Assembly (NCBI GenBank): GCA_003427395.1 | Contig: BFEA01000298.1 | Coordinates: 1,807,884 to 1,842,014 of the forward strand | From: Chara braunii | Lineage: Eukaryota > Streptophyta > Charophyceae > Charales > Characeae | Reading direction: 5' to 3' | DNA: 34,131 nt | Shown here: positions 16,736 to 26,270 of the stretch, piece after piece | How the letters are laid out: the number at the start of each line of letters is the position of its first letter | Numbering within the stretch: position 1 is the first letter of the stretch | Program-made: the position numbers and the translations under genes | The notes under the pieces: generated by a model | What the model saw: only the letters and a program-made list of their open reading frames with translations | Database searches by the model: none | Told to the model about the DNA's origin: nothing

Positions 16736-18545
16736 GAGGCGGAAGCACCGGTAAGTGACGTACCTAATCTGATGCAAAAAATGACGGATCTAACAGGGCT
16801 AGCTGTGGAACCGACTTCAGTTGGTTCAGAGACCGACGCTCAAACTAAAGAAACGGAGATGATCAGCCCCGTCGAGTTCCAGATGATAGCAACTGTCTTC
16901 TCTGTGCGCACAAGTAGTTCCGTTTTCTCTAGTGTCAATGAGCGGCGGGAGCGGACGGTTGATTGGATCGATATCCCCCTTAAGATGTCCAGGGAATCAA
17001 CGATCACCCTCCCGAGCCACGTTCCCGCAAAACTTCGAAAGTCGTTAATCTGTGTGTTAAATGGTTACGCAGATGTATTGAGCGTGCACGATAATGACAT
17101 CGGCCTGACGAATGTGATCGAGCATGCAGCATGCTATTCTCACGGGAGACCACCCACCCATTAGCTGTTTTCCTTACCGATATTCGCCAGCTCAATGAGC
17201 GGCCACTTTTCAGCGGATTAAGGAGTTCGAAGCTAATGGATGGATCGAACCCGCTATAGGACCATGGTCTTTCCCTGTAGTAATCGTACCTAAAAAGGCC
17301 GGAGGGATTCGCATTTGCATTGATTACCGAAAGTTGAATGATATCACGATCAAAGATGTGTACCCCCTCCCGCGGATTGATGAGTTATTGGATGCGATTG
17401 GGAGTGCTCGATTTTTCAGCAAATTTGATGTTCGCCATGGGTTCCATCATCTTCTTGCTTGAGAAGAAGATCGTCCGAAAACGGCGTTTGTGCTTTTCGA
17501 GGGTACATGGCAGTGGATTCGATGTCCGATGGGTATCTGCAACGCCCCTGCGACTTTCCAGCGGGCCATGAACATGGCTTTTCAGAAATTTGTACGGAAG
17601 TCTCGTTTGGCGCAGAGCATCATCAACTACTGCGTGATTGTATACATGGATGGCATCTTGGTGTATTCAATTTTCTACGAGGGACACGTGCAACACATCG
17701 AGTGGGCACTGCATGCGTTACGAGATGCAGGTTTCAAGGTGGCGCTTGAGAAGTGTCAGTTTTTTCTCACCACCATTTCTTTCCTGGGGCACGTGATGAC
17801 AGACAAGGGACTCCAACCGGAGCCGTAGAAGGTGGCAGCTGTCAGGGACGCGCCAGTGCTTACCACTATCACGCAAGTTCGCGCCTTTCTGGGCCTAGCC
17901 TCATATTACCGAAGATTTATCAAGGGCTTCGCGGCGACTGCGGGACCCCTCACAAATCTCTTGCGCAAGGATCAGCTGTTGATCTGGACGCTAGAGTGCG
18001 ATCAAGCGTTTTTCAAACTCAAGGCTGCTCTCATTTCGGCTCCGGTGCTTATAAGACTGGATCTCGAAAAGCCTTTTGTTCTCATCACCGATTGGCAGCC
18101 AGAGGCGATTTCGGCGATCCTTGCTCATATGGGACCGAGCGGACTCGAAAGTGTAGTGGAGTATGTGTCCAAATCAGTGCCCGCCTGCAAGCGCAATTAC
18201 GCCGCTCCAACGGGTGAATGCTATGCGGCTCTCCGGGGAATCAGTCACTTCCATGCTTACCTGTACGGGCGAAAATTCACCCTGGTGACTGATCATGAGC
18301 CCCTGTTGGCTCTGAAGAAGTCGAAGGATGATTCGGGCATGATCGCGCGATGGGCAACAGTGCTGCAGACCATGGACTTTGACATTCGTTATCGGAAGCA
18401 CGAGAGACACGGGAATGCGGACGGACTGACACGATTGCACCGGCCTGAGAAGGTTCCAAAGGGTGATGAGATAATTCCGTGGAACGAACCCGAACGGGAG
18501 ATCGGATCTCGGTACGGCCAAGTGGAGATCTTATCGAAGCAGTAA
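16736..18545 (+). pseudogene. Pol: reverse transcriptase and RNase H, inactivated
   Basis: The pre-RT segment (ADVLSVHDNDIG, about 17070-17100) is followed by a frameshift near 17165. RT motifs then appear in one frame: PVVIVPKKAGGIRICIDYRKLN, FDVRHGFHHL, RCPMGICNAPATFQ and VYMDGILVYS (about 17640-17669). The last is the YxDD active site with its second Asp changed to Gly (GGC at 17652-17654), which should abolish polymerisation. In-frame stops lie at 17196, 17460-17462, 17826-17828 and 18543-18545. RNase H (about 18080-18440) keeps the D-E-D-D pattern in TDWQPEA, GECYAAL, TDHEPL and NADGLTR. The order protease-RT-RNase H is standard for Ty3/gypsy. Confidence 0.9.
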
Positions 18546-18941
18546 GTAACACGAGGACGAGTTGTTCTGTTCTGCTCTCCCAGCATCTCCTCCTCCTCTG
18601 CCATCATGACTACCCCACTCGCTTCCGCAACCCCTTCTTCTCCTACTGACTCTGCCCCTCTCACTTCCTCGGCCTTCTTCGCCACCCTTCCTGATAAATT
18701 CTGCTATTTTTGCACATGTATTGCATGAGTTTATGGGGTCGACTGTCATCCCTTCGAGACCGGATTTGTCGATTGGGTGGAATGTGCCACGTGTGTCAAT
18801 CATGCGCACGGAGCTTGCGTTCGATATCGAACGAGTAGCAAGGAATGGAGGTGCCCCCTGTGTAGAACGAACAAGCTCCCCACGGAGGTTCGATTTGAGG
18901 CCGCCCGTACGGACGGTCCTGAATACGACGAGAAATACTGA
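18546..18941 (+). pseudogene. Pol: Ser/Thr/Pro linker and PHD-finger-like zinc domain
   Basis: Same frame as RNase H and integrase. After a Ser/Thr/Pro-rich linker (to about 18690) comes a Cys/His cluster at 18702-18863: CYFC, 23 positions, WVECATC, four residues, HGAC, 11 residues, then EWRCPLC. This is the Cys4-His-Cys3 order of a PHD finger, with the Trp two residues before the third and seventh Cys typical of that fold. PHD fingers read histone H3 tails, so targeting of integration to chromatin is a reasonable inference. A TGA (18726-18728) interrupts it between the second and third zinc-binding Cys and another (18939-18941) follows. It is distinct from the integrase HHCC finger, which lies downstream. 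Confidence 0.7.
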
Positions 18942-20157
18942 CGGGCGGAAGTCTGGACGGATAAAATTTTATTGGCAAAATTAGCGGGATTATCATTGGG
19001 CCATCTCACCAAACACGACAGACGTAGGGCGACCGAAAGATCTCGGGACTATCGATGGATCAACGGTCATTTGGAAAAGCGTAAAACTGACGGATCGGGT
19101 TCGTGGATGACAGTTCCCCATCCCTTCCAGAGATACGATTGGATCCGATCTGCTCATGAAGAACAGGCCGCTCATTTCGCGATACGTGTCACGGAGGCAA
19201 CTGTAGACCAGAATCGATGGTTCTGGTCCAATATACGAGGTGATGTCAAATACAAGGTCGCTAACTGTCCGGTCTGTGCCGCTGATCGCGCCCCTATACG
19301 GGGACCAAACACAATCGTACCAACGAAAGTAGAGCGTCCTTTTCAGCGAGTCAGTATGGACACGACAGATATTGACGTGCCACCTGGCCCAAATCGCTGT
19401 GAATATTCTATTTTATTAGTATTAATTGACCACTTTTCCAAGTACATCGAGGGCTATCCCTGTAAGACCCGAAAAGCCGCAGAAATAGCCACGCACATCG
19501 AACGGTTCCTCTATATCCATCTAGACGCGGAAGAAATTCTAACCGACAATGGATCTGAATTTAAAGGTAAGGTAGAAGAACTACTTGCGGGAAGGGGCGT
19601 CACGCTCGGACATACGGCACCCCACGTGTCCCAGTCGAACGGGTTGGCCGAGAATGCCAACCGTATGATTAAAACCGCCCTTCGCAGGAACTTCGCGGCA
19701 CACGATACGCGTCCTTGGCCCGAAATCGTGAATCAGATCGTCGGGATCCACCGGGCCACCCCTCACGAGTCTACGGGGTTACCACCTTTCAGCTTCGAAC
19801 TAATAGCCTCCCCTGTGTCGATTACCGGGGCAACTCGAAAATTGCCGAAGCAGGGGGTAGAGACACGCGTTCGGCCCTCAAGGCCAAGGCCAAAAGGTAC
19901 ACCGATTTGATGGAACGGGCCGTTCCGAAGCTAGCCCGAAAAAGACAAAGGATGACCGAGCTGGCCCATGGTAGACAGGTCCGTAGCTACGAGGCTCGAA
20001 ATGGAAACGCTGAGCCCAAGTACCAATATCAATTAGGGGACCTAGTGCAGGTACGTAAATGTGCACGCGATTGGAAACTCGCTTCCAAGTACTTTGGTTG
20101 TTTTCGGGTTGTCGAACTCGGACCCAACGACGCTAACACGGTGTGCGTTGCGCGTCC
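18942..20157 (+). pseudogene. Pol: integrase, C-terminal frameshift
   Basis: The integrase joins element cDNA to host DNA. Its N-terminal HHCC zinc finger is visible as AHEEQAAH and, about 30 residues later, CPVC (about 19150-19285). The DDE core has MDTTDIDV, LTDNGSEF and SNGLAENANR supplying Asp, Asp and Glu. The core reads without stops from 18942 to about 19860. There a small indel moves the C-terminal domain (SALKAKAKRYTDLM, then YQLGDLVQVRK and FGCFRVVEL) to another frame, running to about 20157. That part corresponds to the basic DNA-binding tail; I see no chromodomain, so the PHD-like domain may have replaced that role. Confidence 0.9.
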
Positions 20158-20220
20158 CATAGCTCTGTCCCCATCGTCCGGCATACCTCCCATAGCTCTG
20201 TCCCCATCGTCCGGCATACC
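20155..20220 (+). repeat. 33-bp exact tandem duplication
   Basis: Two identical 33-base units (20155-20187 and 20188-20220). In the integrase C-terminal frame they encode IALSPSSGIPP twice, so the duplication keeps the frame. It looks like simple slippage at the end of Pol. Confidence 0.85.
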
Positions 20221-20351
20221 TCCTACCTCCGTCTTCTTCCTCCTTCCGATCGTCCTCCCTCTTCTTCCTCGGAAAGCGAGGAGAACGACGACGATCTAAC
20301 TTTCTCCTGTCTTTCTCCCTCTTGTCCTTCGTCCTCCTCTCCGACCTCGTC

Positions 20352-20834
20352 ATGAGTTTTATCACAGAGCGGGTTCTTGACATTCAGCTGTTGCAGCCAC
20401 GTGGCCACATCTCAGAGATTCGGCAAGTTTGTCACCCTCGACTCAATACGGATCTTCAGCGTTTAATGCGATTCTTTTGCGACGAAGGTATCTGTGCCGC
20501 CGCCACGTTTCGAATCGAAGGAAGTCCTCGCGCAATAGTGTTCGCGGAGGTTACCGCAGTTCCTCGGCGAGCAGGTCCCAGAACGAGCCATGTCACCACA
20601 GTGGCGGGATTCACCGACGACATCAGCTCGGTCAACCCACTGCGGCATACTGCGATATTGGCCTCGCTGCACGAGTGGACAAAGCAAGTGTCCAACGTGT
20701 GGCAGCACGTCCTCGCCCGGGAAGGGTATAACATCATCCCGATCTTTGCATTGGACCTGAACGGTATTCGCGGATCATCGCGCGAGCGGCCAGTTGCGAT
20801 CCCGACCATCGTCCCCTTCCCCCATCCCCAATGA
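20352..20834 (+). CDS. Post-integrase ORF A, unknown
   Basis: An uninterrupted frame of 160 codons from ATG 20352 to TGA 20832-20834, downstream of integrase inside the same element. No family is recognised. The composition is that of a globular protein, with QLLQPRGHISEIRQV near the start and ASLHEWTKQVSNVWQHVLA in the second half. I see no signal peptide, membrane segment or env-like cleavage site, so an envelope protein is not supported. That it stays open while Gag-Pol is riddled with stops is notable but could be chance. It overlaps the next frame by 4 bases. Confidence 0.45.
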   Translation: MSFITERVLDIQLLQPRGHISEIRQVCHPRLNTDLQRLMRFFCDEGICAAATFRIEGSPRAIVFAEVTAVPRRAGPRTSHVTTVAGFTDDISSVNPLRHTAILASLHEWTKQVSNVWQHVLAREGYNIIPIFALDLNGIRGSSRERPVAIPTIVPFPHPQ

Positions 20835-21592
20835 ACCATGCTGCTCCTCTCGCTCCTCTCTCCATCTTTGGTCTCCCCTCTCTCTTCCCCACCTTCTGGC
20901 AATCTGATCTGCACCCTTCTCTTTCCTTCTCGTTCGAGCCTCTTTCAGTCCCTCTTATCATTCCTGGACATTGGCGATTGTGGCGCGAAACTTTTGAGGA
21001 GCCGTCCTTTTGCTTGGCCAGAGTACAAGTGACGTGGACGGGCACTAGCGAGCATCCCACGTGGATCGAGAATCCGGAGCTGTTGATCATACAGGGTTGG
21101 AGGACTAACGCAGAAGGAGATCTTATTGGATTCCTCTTTGGATCGGTACAATCGGGTTGCCGTCAGTTGATTGCACGGGAGCTCATCGCACCGATCGTGC
21201 AATTGGCGAACGATCTCTCGCCCGACATCTACTTTCAGAGCGACAACAGTCCTGCTCCGTACATTTTCGAGCGATCATTAGATCCGTACCTTTAGTGGAC
21301 TTCGTGTTTGGAGGAACCTAGGGACGAGGATACGCTACCATCGCGGCCGGAGTATCTGAAGCCGTACGAGATCATCCCTTACGCCTTCTACCCGGGGGCA
21401 GAAGAAGTGGTGATCAACGATGACGACGACAAAGAAGAGGATGGCGATCCTGCAGCCGCCACCTCAAGTACCGCGCGACGGAGACGGCGCCGATCCCCCC
21501 CCTCCTCCAGCCCCACCCGTCCCCCAGTTCGCCCACGTACCAATGCGGGCGATAGGCCTTCGACCTCGAACGCTGCCCCGCCGACCCCTTGA
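20831..21592 (+). pseudogene. Post-integrase ORF B, one internal stop
   Basis: A frame open from 20831 (first ATG 20837) is interrupted by TAG at 21293-21295 and then continues in frame to TGA 21590-21592, about 250 codons in all. It starts within the end of ORF A, as in compact polycistronic or frameshift arrangements. The N-terminal half is Pro/Ser/Phe-rich. The C-terminal part has an acidic run (DDDDKEEDGD) followed by an Arg-rich block (RRRRRR), which could be a nuclear localisation or nucleic-acid-binding tail. No family is recognised. Confidence 0.4.
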
Positions 21593-22034
21593 TTTTCTCA
21601 CCCTCGAGCAGATCCGCACCCCCGTCACCTTCCCTTCCCATCCTTTCCATCCCCACCTCTTCCGCGACTTCTATTCTACCAGTCTACTCACCACCGTCCA
21701 TCCTCAGTCCGTTGCTCCCACATTCTGCTGGCATCTCCTGCTGTCCAGCGCTGCATGGGAGCGATCCAACGTTGTAGAAGTCTACTGCGTTGCCATGGGG
21801 ACAATCCCCGCCAATCGCCACTTCGAGATCTTTCTAGCGGCGCTTTTCCACACCCTCTCCTCTTTCTATCGCGATTACCTCGCTTCCCTCCCCCACAATG
21901 GCGATCATTTCCCTCGGTTCCACCGGATCATCCGATATGAGGAGCTCCCGGGGACAATGGAAGGGATGAATCGCTTCCTACCCCCACTCCCCCCCCGTCA
22001 TCCCCGCGAGATCCCCGACATGTACCGCCTCTAC
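21420..22034 (+). CDS. Post-integrase ORF C, unknown, truncated by gap
   Basis: A frame with ATG at 21420 stays open for 205 codons until it runs into the N gap at 22035; the ATG choice is uncertain. After a Pro-rich start (DPPPPPAPPVPQ) it has a folded-looking region of about 140 residues (PLDFLTLEQIRTPVTFPSHP, HFEIFLAALFHTLSSFYRDY). It overlaps the end of ORF B in a different frame, so at most one of the two is coding in the overlap (21420-21592). I recognise no family and no envelope-like features. Confidence 0.45.
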
Positions 22035-22769
22035 NNNNNNNNNNNNNNNNNNNNNNNNNNNNNNNNNNNNNNNNNNNNNNNNNNNNNNNNNNNNNNNNNN
22101 NNNNNNNNNNNNNNNNNNNNNNNNNNNNNNNNNNNNNNNNNNNNNNNNNNNNNNNNNNNNNNNNNNNNNNNNNNNNNNNNNNNNNNNNNNNNNNNNNNNN
22201 NNNNNNNNNNNNNNNNNNNNNNNNNNNNNNNNNNNNNNNNNNNNNNNNNNNNNNNNNNNNNNNNNNNNNNNNNNNNNNNNNNNNNNNNNNNNNNNNNNNN
22301 NNNNNNNNNNNNNNNNNNNNNNNNNNNNNNNNNNNNNNNNNNNNNNNNNNNNNNNNNNNNNNNNNNNNNNNNNNNNNNNNNNNNNNNNNNNNNNNNNNNN
22401 NNNNNNNNNNNNNNNNNNNNNNNNNNNNNNNNNNNNNNNNNNNNNNNNNNNNNNNNNNNNNNNNNNNNNNNNNNNNNNNNNNNNNNNNNNNNNNNNNNNN
22501 NNNNNNNNNNNNNNNNNNNNNNNNNNNNNNNNNNNNNNNNNNNNNNNNNNNNNNNNNNNNNNNNNNNNNNNNNNNNNNNNNNNNNNNNNNNNNNNNNNNN
22601 NNNNNNNNNNNNNNNNNNNNNNNNNNNNNNNNNNNNNNNNNNNNNNNNNNNNNNNNNNNNNNNNNNNNNNNNNNNNNNNNNNNNNNNNNNNNNNNNNNNN
22701 NNNNNNNNNNNNNNNNNNNNNNNNNNNNNNNNNNNNNNNNNNNNNNNNNNNNNNNNNNNNNNNNNNNNN
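22035..22769. other. Assembly gap (Ns)
   Basis: 735 unresolved bases. They must hide the end of ORF C, the polypurine tract and the start of the 3' LTR. Confidence 0.99.
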
Positions 22770-23126
22770 CCGCGTCGTTTTTTCGCGCGCGGATATGGTG
22801 ATTTCAATTTTGAATTAGGATAGAAGCAAACTGTAACTGTTTCGGTGCCTTTTTCTTTCTTTTTTGTTGACGGCGCCACGCATGCTGAGACTTTCTCCTC
22901 TCTGTCCCCCGCATCGCTCCTTCCCTCGCTCCCTTTCCTTCTCTCTCCTCTTTCTCTCTCCCCGTAATTGTTTCTTCCTCTCTCCCCCTCTCCCGTCTTG
23001 CTGTTTGCGCACCCATTTCCCTTTCTTGATCGTCTGAATCTTGGACCCGTCTTGCGCCACCACTCTCTTCTCACCCTCTGAGTCTGGCGTACGACCCCTA
23101 GTCGATCCCCCGATAACTCTCGCTCG

Positions 23127-23181
23127 CCAATCAGGTGCGTGGATTGATAGGACCTTCCTATCGCGCGACAAATCTGATTGG
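23127..23181. promoter_or_regulatory. Nested inverted repeat with CCAAT boxes (3' LTR copy)
   Basis: CCAATCAG at 23127-23134 and CTGATTGG at 23174-23181 are conserved. The inner pair is kept apart from one base (TGATAGGA...TCCTATCG). Retention in both diverged LTRs shows that it was present in the parent element. Confidence 0.55.
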
Positions 23182-23310
23182 TTGAACCTTGAGTTCCGAG
23201 GGATCAACATGGCGTTTTCGGTGCGCTCTTCTCAAAGTCTTCTCCTCCTTCTCCTCCTACACCCCCGCCTTCCCGTCGTTCTCCCCCCCTTCTATCTCCT
23301 CTGTCGCAAC

Positions 23311-23317
23311 TATAAAA
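23311..23317 (+). promoter_or_regulatory. LTR TATA box (3' LTR copy)
   Basis: TATAAAA at the position equivalent to 12309-12315. Confidence 0.6.
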
Positions 23318-23728
23318 CCTGCAAGCGCGCCCGCAAAGCTCTCTTACGTTCTCGACTCTCAAGCCAGCTTCCGGGAAGCAGTGGCTAGGCAAAGTGTTTG
23401 AAGCGATTTGAAAAGTCCTGTCGGGCTGACGATGGACTGGCCGGTTGCGCGCTGGATCGCCACGATGGACTGTGGGATCTGGGTGAAACATGTCGAGTTT
23501 ACGACAGCGGGGTGACGATCGCAGTAGTGGGAGTTAGCACGCGACGGTCGGGATCGCCGGTGCGGGTGTGAGGATCGATGTTGAGTTGATTGGCCCGGGG
23601 CCATATTGGAATTAACGGCGAATGCGCCCTTGTTGCGGATTGTTATCTTTGGCGTGAGTGTACGGCNGTGACGCCGAACTTTTCTCTTCCTGGGTCTTGT
23701 CATCTTCTATTTTGGACTTTCTTTCCCT

Positions 23729-23730
<2 letters not shown>

Positions 23731-23790
<60 letters not shown>

Positions 23791-23799
23791 TCTCTCTCT
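23731..23799. repeat. CT microsatellite inside the 3' LTR
   Basis: A nearly pure CT tract of about 68 bases with one CCC interruption. The 5' LTR equivalent (about 12709-12751) is shorter and interrupted, so the tract changed length after insertion. Confidence 0.9.
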
Positions 23800-24427
23800 T
23801 CTCGAAAGACGATGCGTCTGAATGATTGTCCCTCTCTTGGATGGGAATGAGTCGGCATCCTGTTTCTGTGTGAAAGAACTTCTTTTGGAACTCTTCAATT
23901 AGTTTCCTGGGTAATCCTCCTACGCAAGGACCCCGTCTACTTGTCTTGTGAACGGTGGATGCGTGTGTACCGTGCAATGCGATCCATCTTTTCCTGTGAA
24001 TGTCTTATTTTCGCACCTTCCACAGTGAATGCATGTATAGAGACGCGTTACTTTTCGGATTGATTAGACGAGTGTCGTCGGGATTTTGTTCGAGAATATA
24101 AGAGTGTTTAGATCTATAGTCCCGAACGCATTGCGCATGCCATCTGCCTTATATGGCACGACGTCAGCAGCCACGCCACTTGGCGACCTTGAGAAACAAG
24201 GCACCGGAAACCAACGTTGTGTTGAACTAAGTCGCGGGTCGGTCCCTTAGCCCTATGCATGATCAAACTGATGTGTGTCTGCTCCCTCGTGTGTCAAGAA
24301 GGATAGATTGAGGGTCGCATGAATGATTTTTGTTCTTAATGACGTCTCTGGACATATGTGATTGGTTGATATATGGACTAACAAGCACCCTTCGATTGGG
24401 CGCCAGCCTCCCGTATCTCCCATACGA

Positions 24428-24883
24428 ATGCGACCTTTTCCCTACAGTGAGGAAATGACACGTGTATGTGAGTGGGACGTACGAGAAGCCGTCGCACAAA
24501 TCGGCGGGAAGTATTACTTCTCCAATGCCAACCGTTGTTCTGGGTTTGTAGACGCCGGATTTGTCATTATGGATACCCACTTTCCACCCTACTCGATATT
24601 ATTGCCATTTAACGAGCTGATCGTCGTTTCGTGGACGGCAGTGGCGCCCCATTGGCCCCGCACCCTGTGCACGGAGTGCCAGCGTTTTGATCATTACGAA
24701 GCGAAGGGCTTCCACAACCGAATACGGAGTGAGGACGAGCACAAGGAAAGAGCCACTCAGCTTAGACCATCCACGTCGGATTTGGAACTGACTAGCGAAC
24801 GACGACGAGATCTGATACGAAAACGAGACACGCGAAGCGTGCCAAAGCCTTTCCGTTGTTTACGACGGGCTGTAGCCAGGTGA
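24428..24883 (+). CDS. LTR-internal ORF, unknown function (3' copy)
   Basis: The frame is open from 24362 with its first ATG at 24428, to TGA 24881-24883. It is homologous to 13321-13710 and about 58 codons longer at the 3' end, because the stop of the 5' copy is CAG here. The extra C-terminal part is very basic (Arg-rich, including RRRDLIRKRDTR). The CTEC....H......H cluster is kept. Function is unknown; see the 5' copy for why coding status is doubtful. Confidence 0.35.
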   Translation: MRPFPYSEEMTRVCEWDVREAVAQIGGKYYFSNANRCSGFVDAGFVIMDTHFPPYSILLPFNELIVVSWTAVAPHWPRTLCTECQRFDHYEAKGFHNRIRSEDEHKERATQLRPSTSDLELTSERRRDLIRKRDTRSVPKPFRCLRRAVAR

Positions 24884-25130
24884 GAAGCCCGACAGTATTT
24901 TCTGCATTGAATTTGGATCTTTCTGTTTTCGCACCATGTCCGCACGCGCATTCCGCGACGCGCGAAACTAATCAACTTGTTTCATCGGACCATCACGGGG
25001 GATTTCAGTTCCATCTGTGTCCCCACACTCAATTTTGCAAAAATCCTTGGCACACCCCATCTTGCTGTTTTTCTGGGCCTCTTTCCGCACGTCGCACACT
25101 CCGAACGAAAGACAGCACAAGGCGTGAGGT

Positions 25131-25464
25131 TGCGCGTTACAGGTCAGCCTTATATAGTGTTGGCCCATCCGGGAGGATGCTCATGCCTATGCCAAAACGT
25201 GCCAGACCTTGGGGTTTACACTCCAGAAAATAGGCCATAATGGCCTGAGCTAAAGCCTCGGTCTGGTGCCTGAGTTTCAGGGTAGGCCGAGCTTGTGAGG
25301 GCCTGGAAATGACCCGTCATTTTCAGGCTGGAGGTCGAAACGATACAGACCTGTAGGCCCTCGTTTCAGGCTTTTAGGCGGAAACGAAACAGGCTCTACT
25401 CCTACGGACCCTTAGTCTACCAGGCCGGGCTCTGCTGGGCCCATGTGGTACGGAGTATGCCACA
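25131..25464 (-). repeat. Chromovirus LTR (U3 part), interrupted
   Basis: On the minus strand the sequence after the chromovirus polypurine tract starts TGTGGCATACTCC, a TG-type LTR start. It runs 334 bases, reaching a TATA box at 25150-25156, and stops at 25131 where the large plus-strand element's 3' LTR begins. The large element therefore appears to have inserted about 20 bases beyond this TATA box. The missing R/U5 part should lie left of the 5' LTR, but I could not identify it there. Confidence 0.6.
25150..25156 (-). promoter_or_regulatory. Chromovirus LTR TATA box
   Basis: On the minus strand this reads CACTATATAAGGCTGACC, a good TATA context about 310 bases into the LTR, where the U3/R border is expected. 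Confidence 0.55.
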
Positions 25465-25477
25465 CTCCGCCCTCCTT
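25465..25477 (-). promoter_or_regulatory. Chromovirus polypurine tract
   Basis: Minus strand AAGGAGGGCGGAG lies directly before the TG of the LTR and 12 bases after the pol stop codon (25490-25492). It contains one C. Plus-strand DNA priming at such a tract is standard for LTR elements. Confidence 0.65.
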
Positions 25478-25489
25478 GAAAGACCGAGC

Positions 25490-26270
25490 TTACCTGCGAT
25501 GGCGAACCTGTCTGGTGGCGGGAGGGACTGAAGTCCGGGTGGGAGGCTGTGCAGCTTCCGTCACTAGCCGTTTCTTCTCATAATGAGCATAGATGTCAGG
25601 AGCGGAGGCTCGCAAAGCTGCCCGGAAAATCCATCGCGTGTCATCGGGGTCGCAGCACTTGAATGTGACTTTGTACTGCATAGGCTTGTTGCAATGCTTG
25701 CGATGCGTGATGACGCGGTCGACTTCCTGATGACCATCCATGGAAGGAGGGTCCTATGATCGTCGTCCCGGGAAGTCGTTGCTCTTCGCTGGTGTATATG
25801 TAGCTAGCTTGGAGGCATGGAAAACCGGGTGCACCGTGAGATGCGGCGGGATTTCGATCATAAATGAGGGGCCATCGGGCTCATCACCAGCGGCTGATGT
25901 GACGGGCCATGGTCCAAACCACTTTGGAAGTAGCTTGCGGGATACATCCTGCTCGAGCGCAAACTCTTCTGTGGAGACCCAAACAAGGTCGCTGCTGCGC
26001 ATGAGGCGTGGTACGCGACGCTTGTTAGCTTGCTGTTGCATGCAGACTTTTGCCTTTTGCATGTTGGCACGGGCTTTAGCCAGCAAGTCCCTATACTTCC
26101 GAACGGAGGCGGGCGAACAAGCGGCGTCAATGTCGGCAGTCCTTGGAAAAGGAAGATCAGCGAAGATGCGGCCTTTTCGGCCACCGTGGTGTAACTCGGA
26201 CGGAGTCACGCTGATCGCCGGGTGCACCGAAGTGTTGTAGGCGAATTCTGTTTTGGTCTCTGGTGCCTCT
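25490..26270 (-). pseudogene. Chromovirus integrase C-terminus and chromodomain, truncated
   Basis: Minus-strand reading begins abruptly at about 26270 with TEFAYNTSVHPAISVTPSEL, the end of a Ty3/gypsy integrase core. It continues through a coiled basic region (about 26120-25990), SSDLVWVS, the GPY/F-type WFGPWPV, and IPPHLTVHPVFHASKL. An in-frame TAG (25754-25756) precedes a chromodomain (EVDRVITHRK...YKVTFKC...TRWIFRAAL, about 25720-25560), which in chromoviruses directs integration to methylated-histone chromatin. The frame ends at TAA 25490-25492, just before PPT and LTR, the normal layout. All upstream parts (gag to integrase core) are missing. Confidence 0.88.

Larger units (their letters stand above)
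11758..25130 (+). mobile_element. Ty3/gypsy-type LTR retrotransposon, degenerate, with extra domains
   Basis: Two long direct repeats (11758-14080 and 22770-25130) bracket PBS, Gag, protease, RT, RNase H and integrase in the Ty3/gypsy order (integrase last). Unusual parts are a PHD-like zinc domain between RNase H and integrase, and three further ORFs after integrase. Size is at least 13.4 kb including a 735-base N gap. Gag-Pol is inactivated by about a dozen stops and several frameshifts. Comparing the LTRs by eye gives about two dozen substitutions per 400 bp, so the insertion is not recent. The left limit is a minimum, because the corresponding region of the 3' LTR lies in the gap. The right limit is where LTR similarity stops, at 25130-25132. 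Confidence 0.85.
22770..25130 (+). repeat. 3' LTR (start hidden by gap)
   Basis: It is homologous to 11758-14080 and in the same orientation. It keeps the nested CCAAT inverted repeat, TATA box and internal ORF. The CT tract is longer than in the 5' copy, and AATAAA at the position equivalent to 12794 is changed. Similarity ends at GGCGTGAGGT (25121-25130) plus two chance bases, after which sequence of an older element begins. Confidence 0.85.

Noticed and set aside
20352-22034. Envelope-like gene downstream of integrase
   Set aside because: Position would fit an env-like gene, but no signal peptide, transmembrane segment or fusion/cleavage pattern is visible in ORFs A-C.
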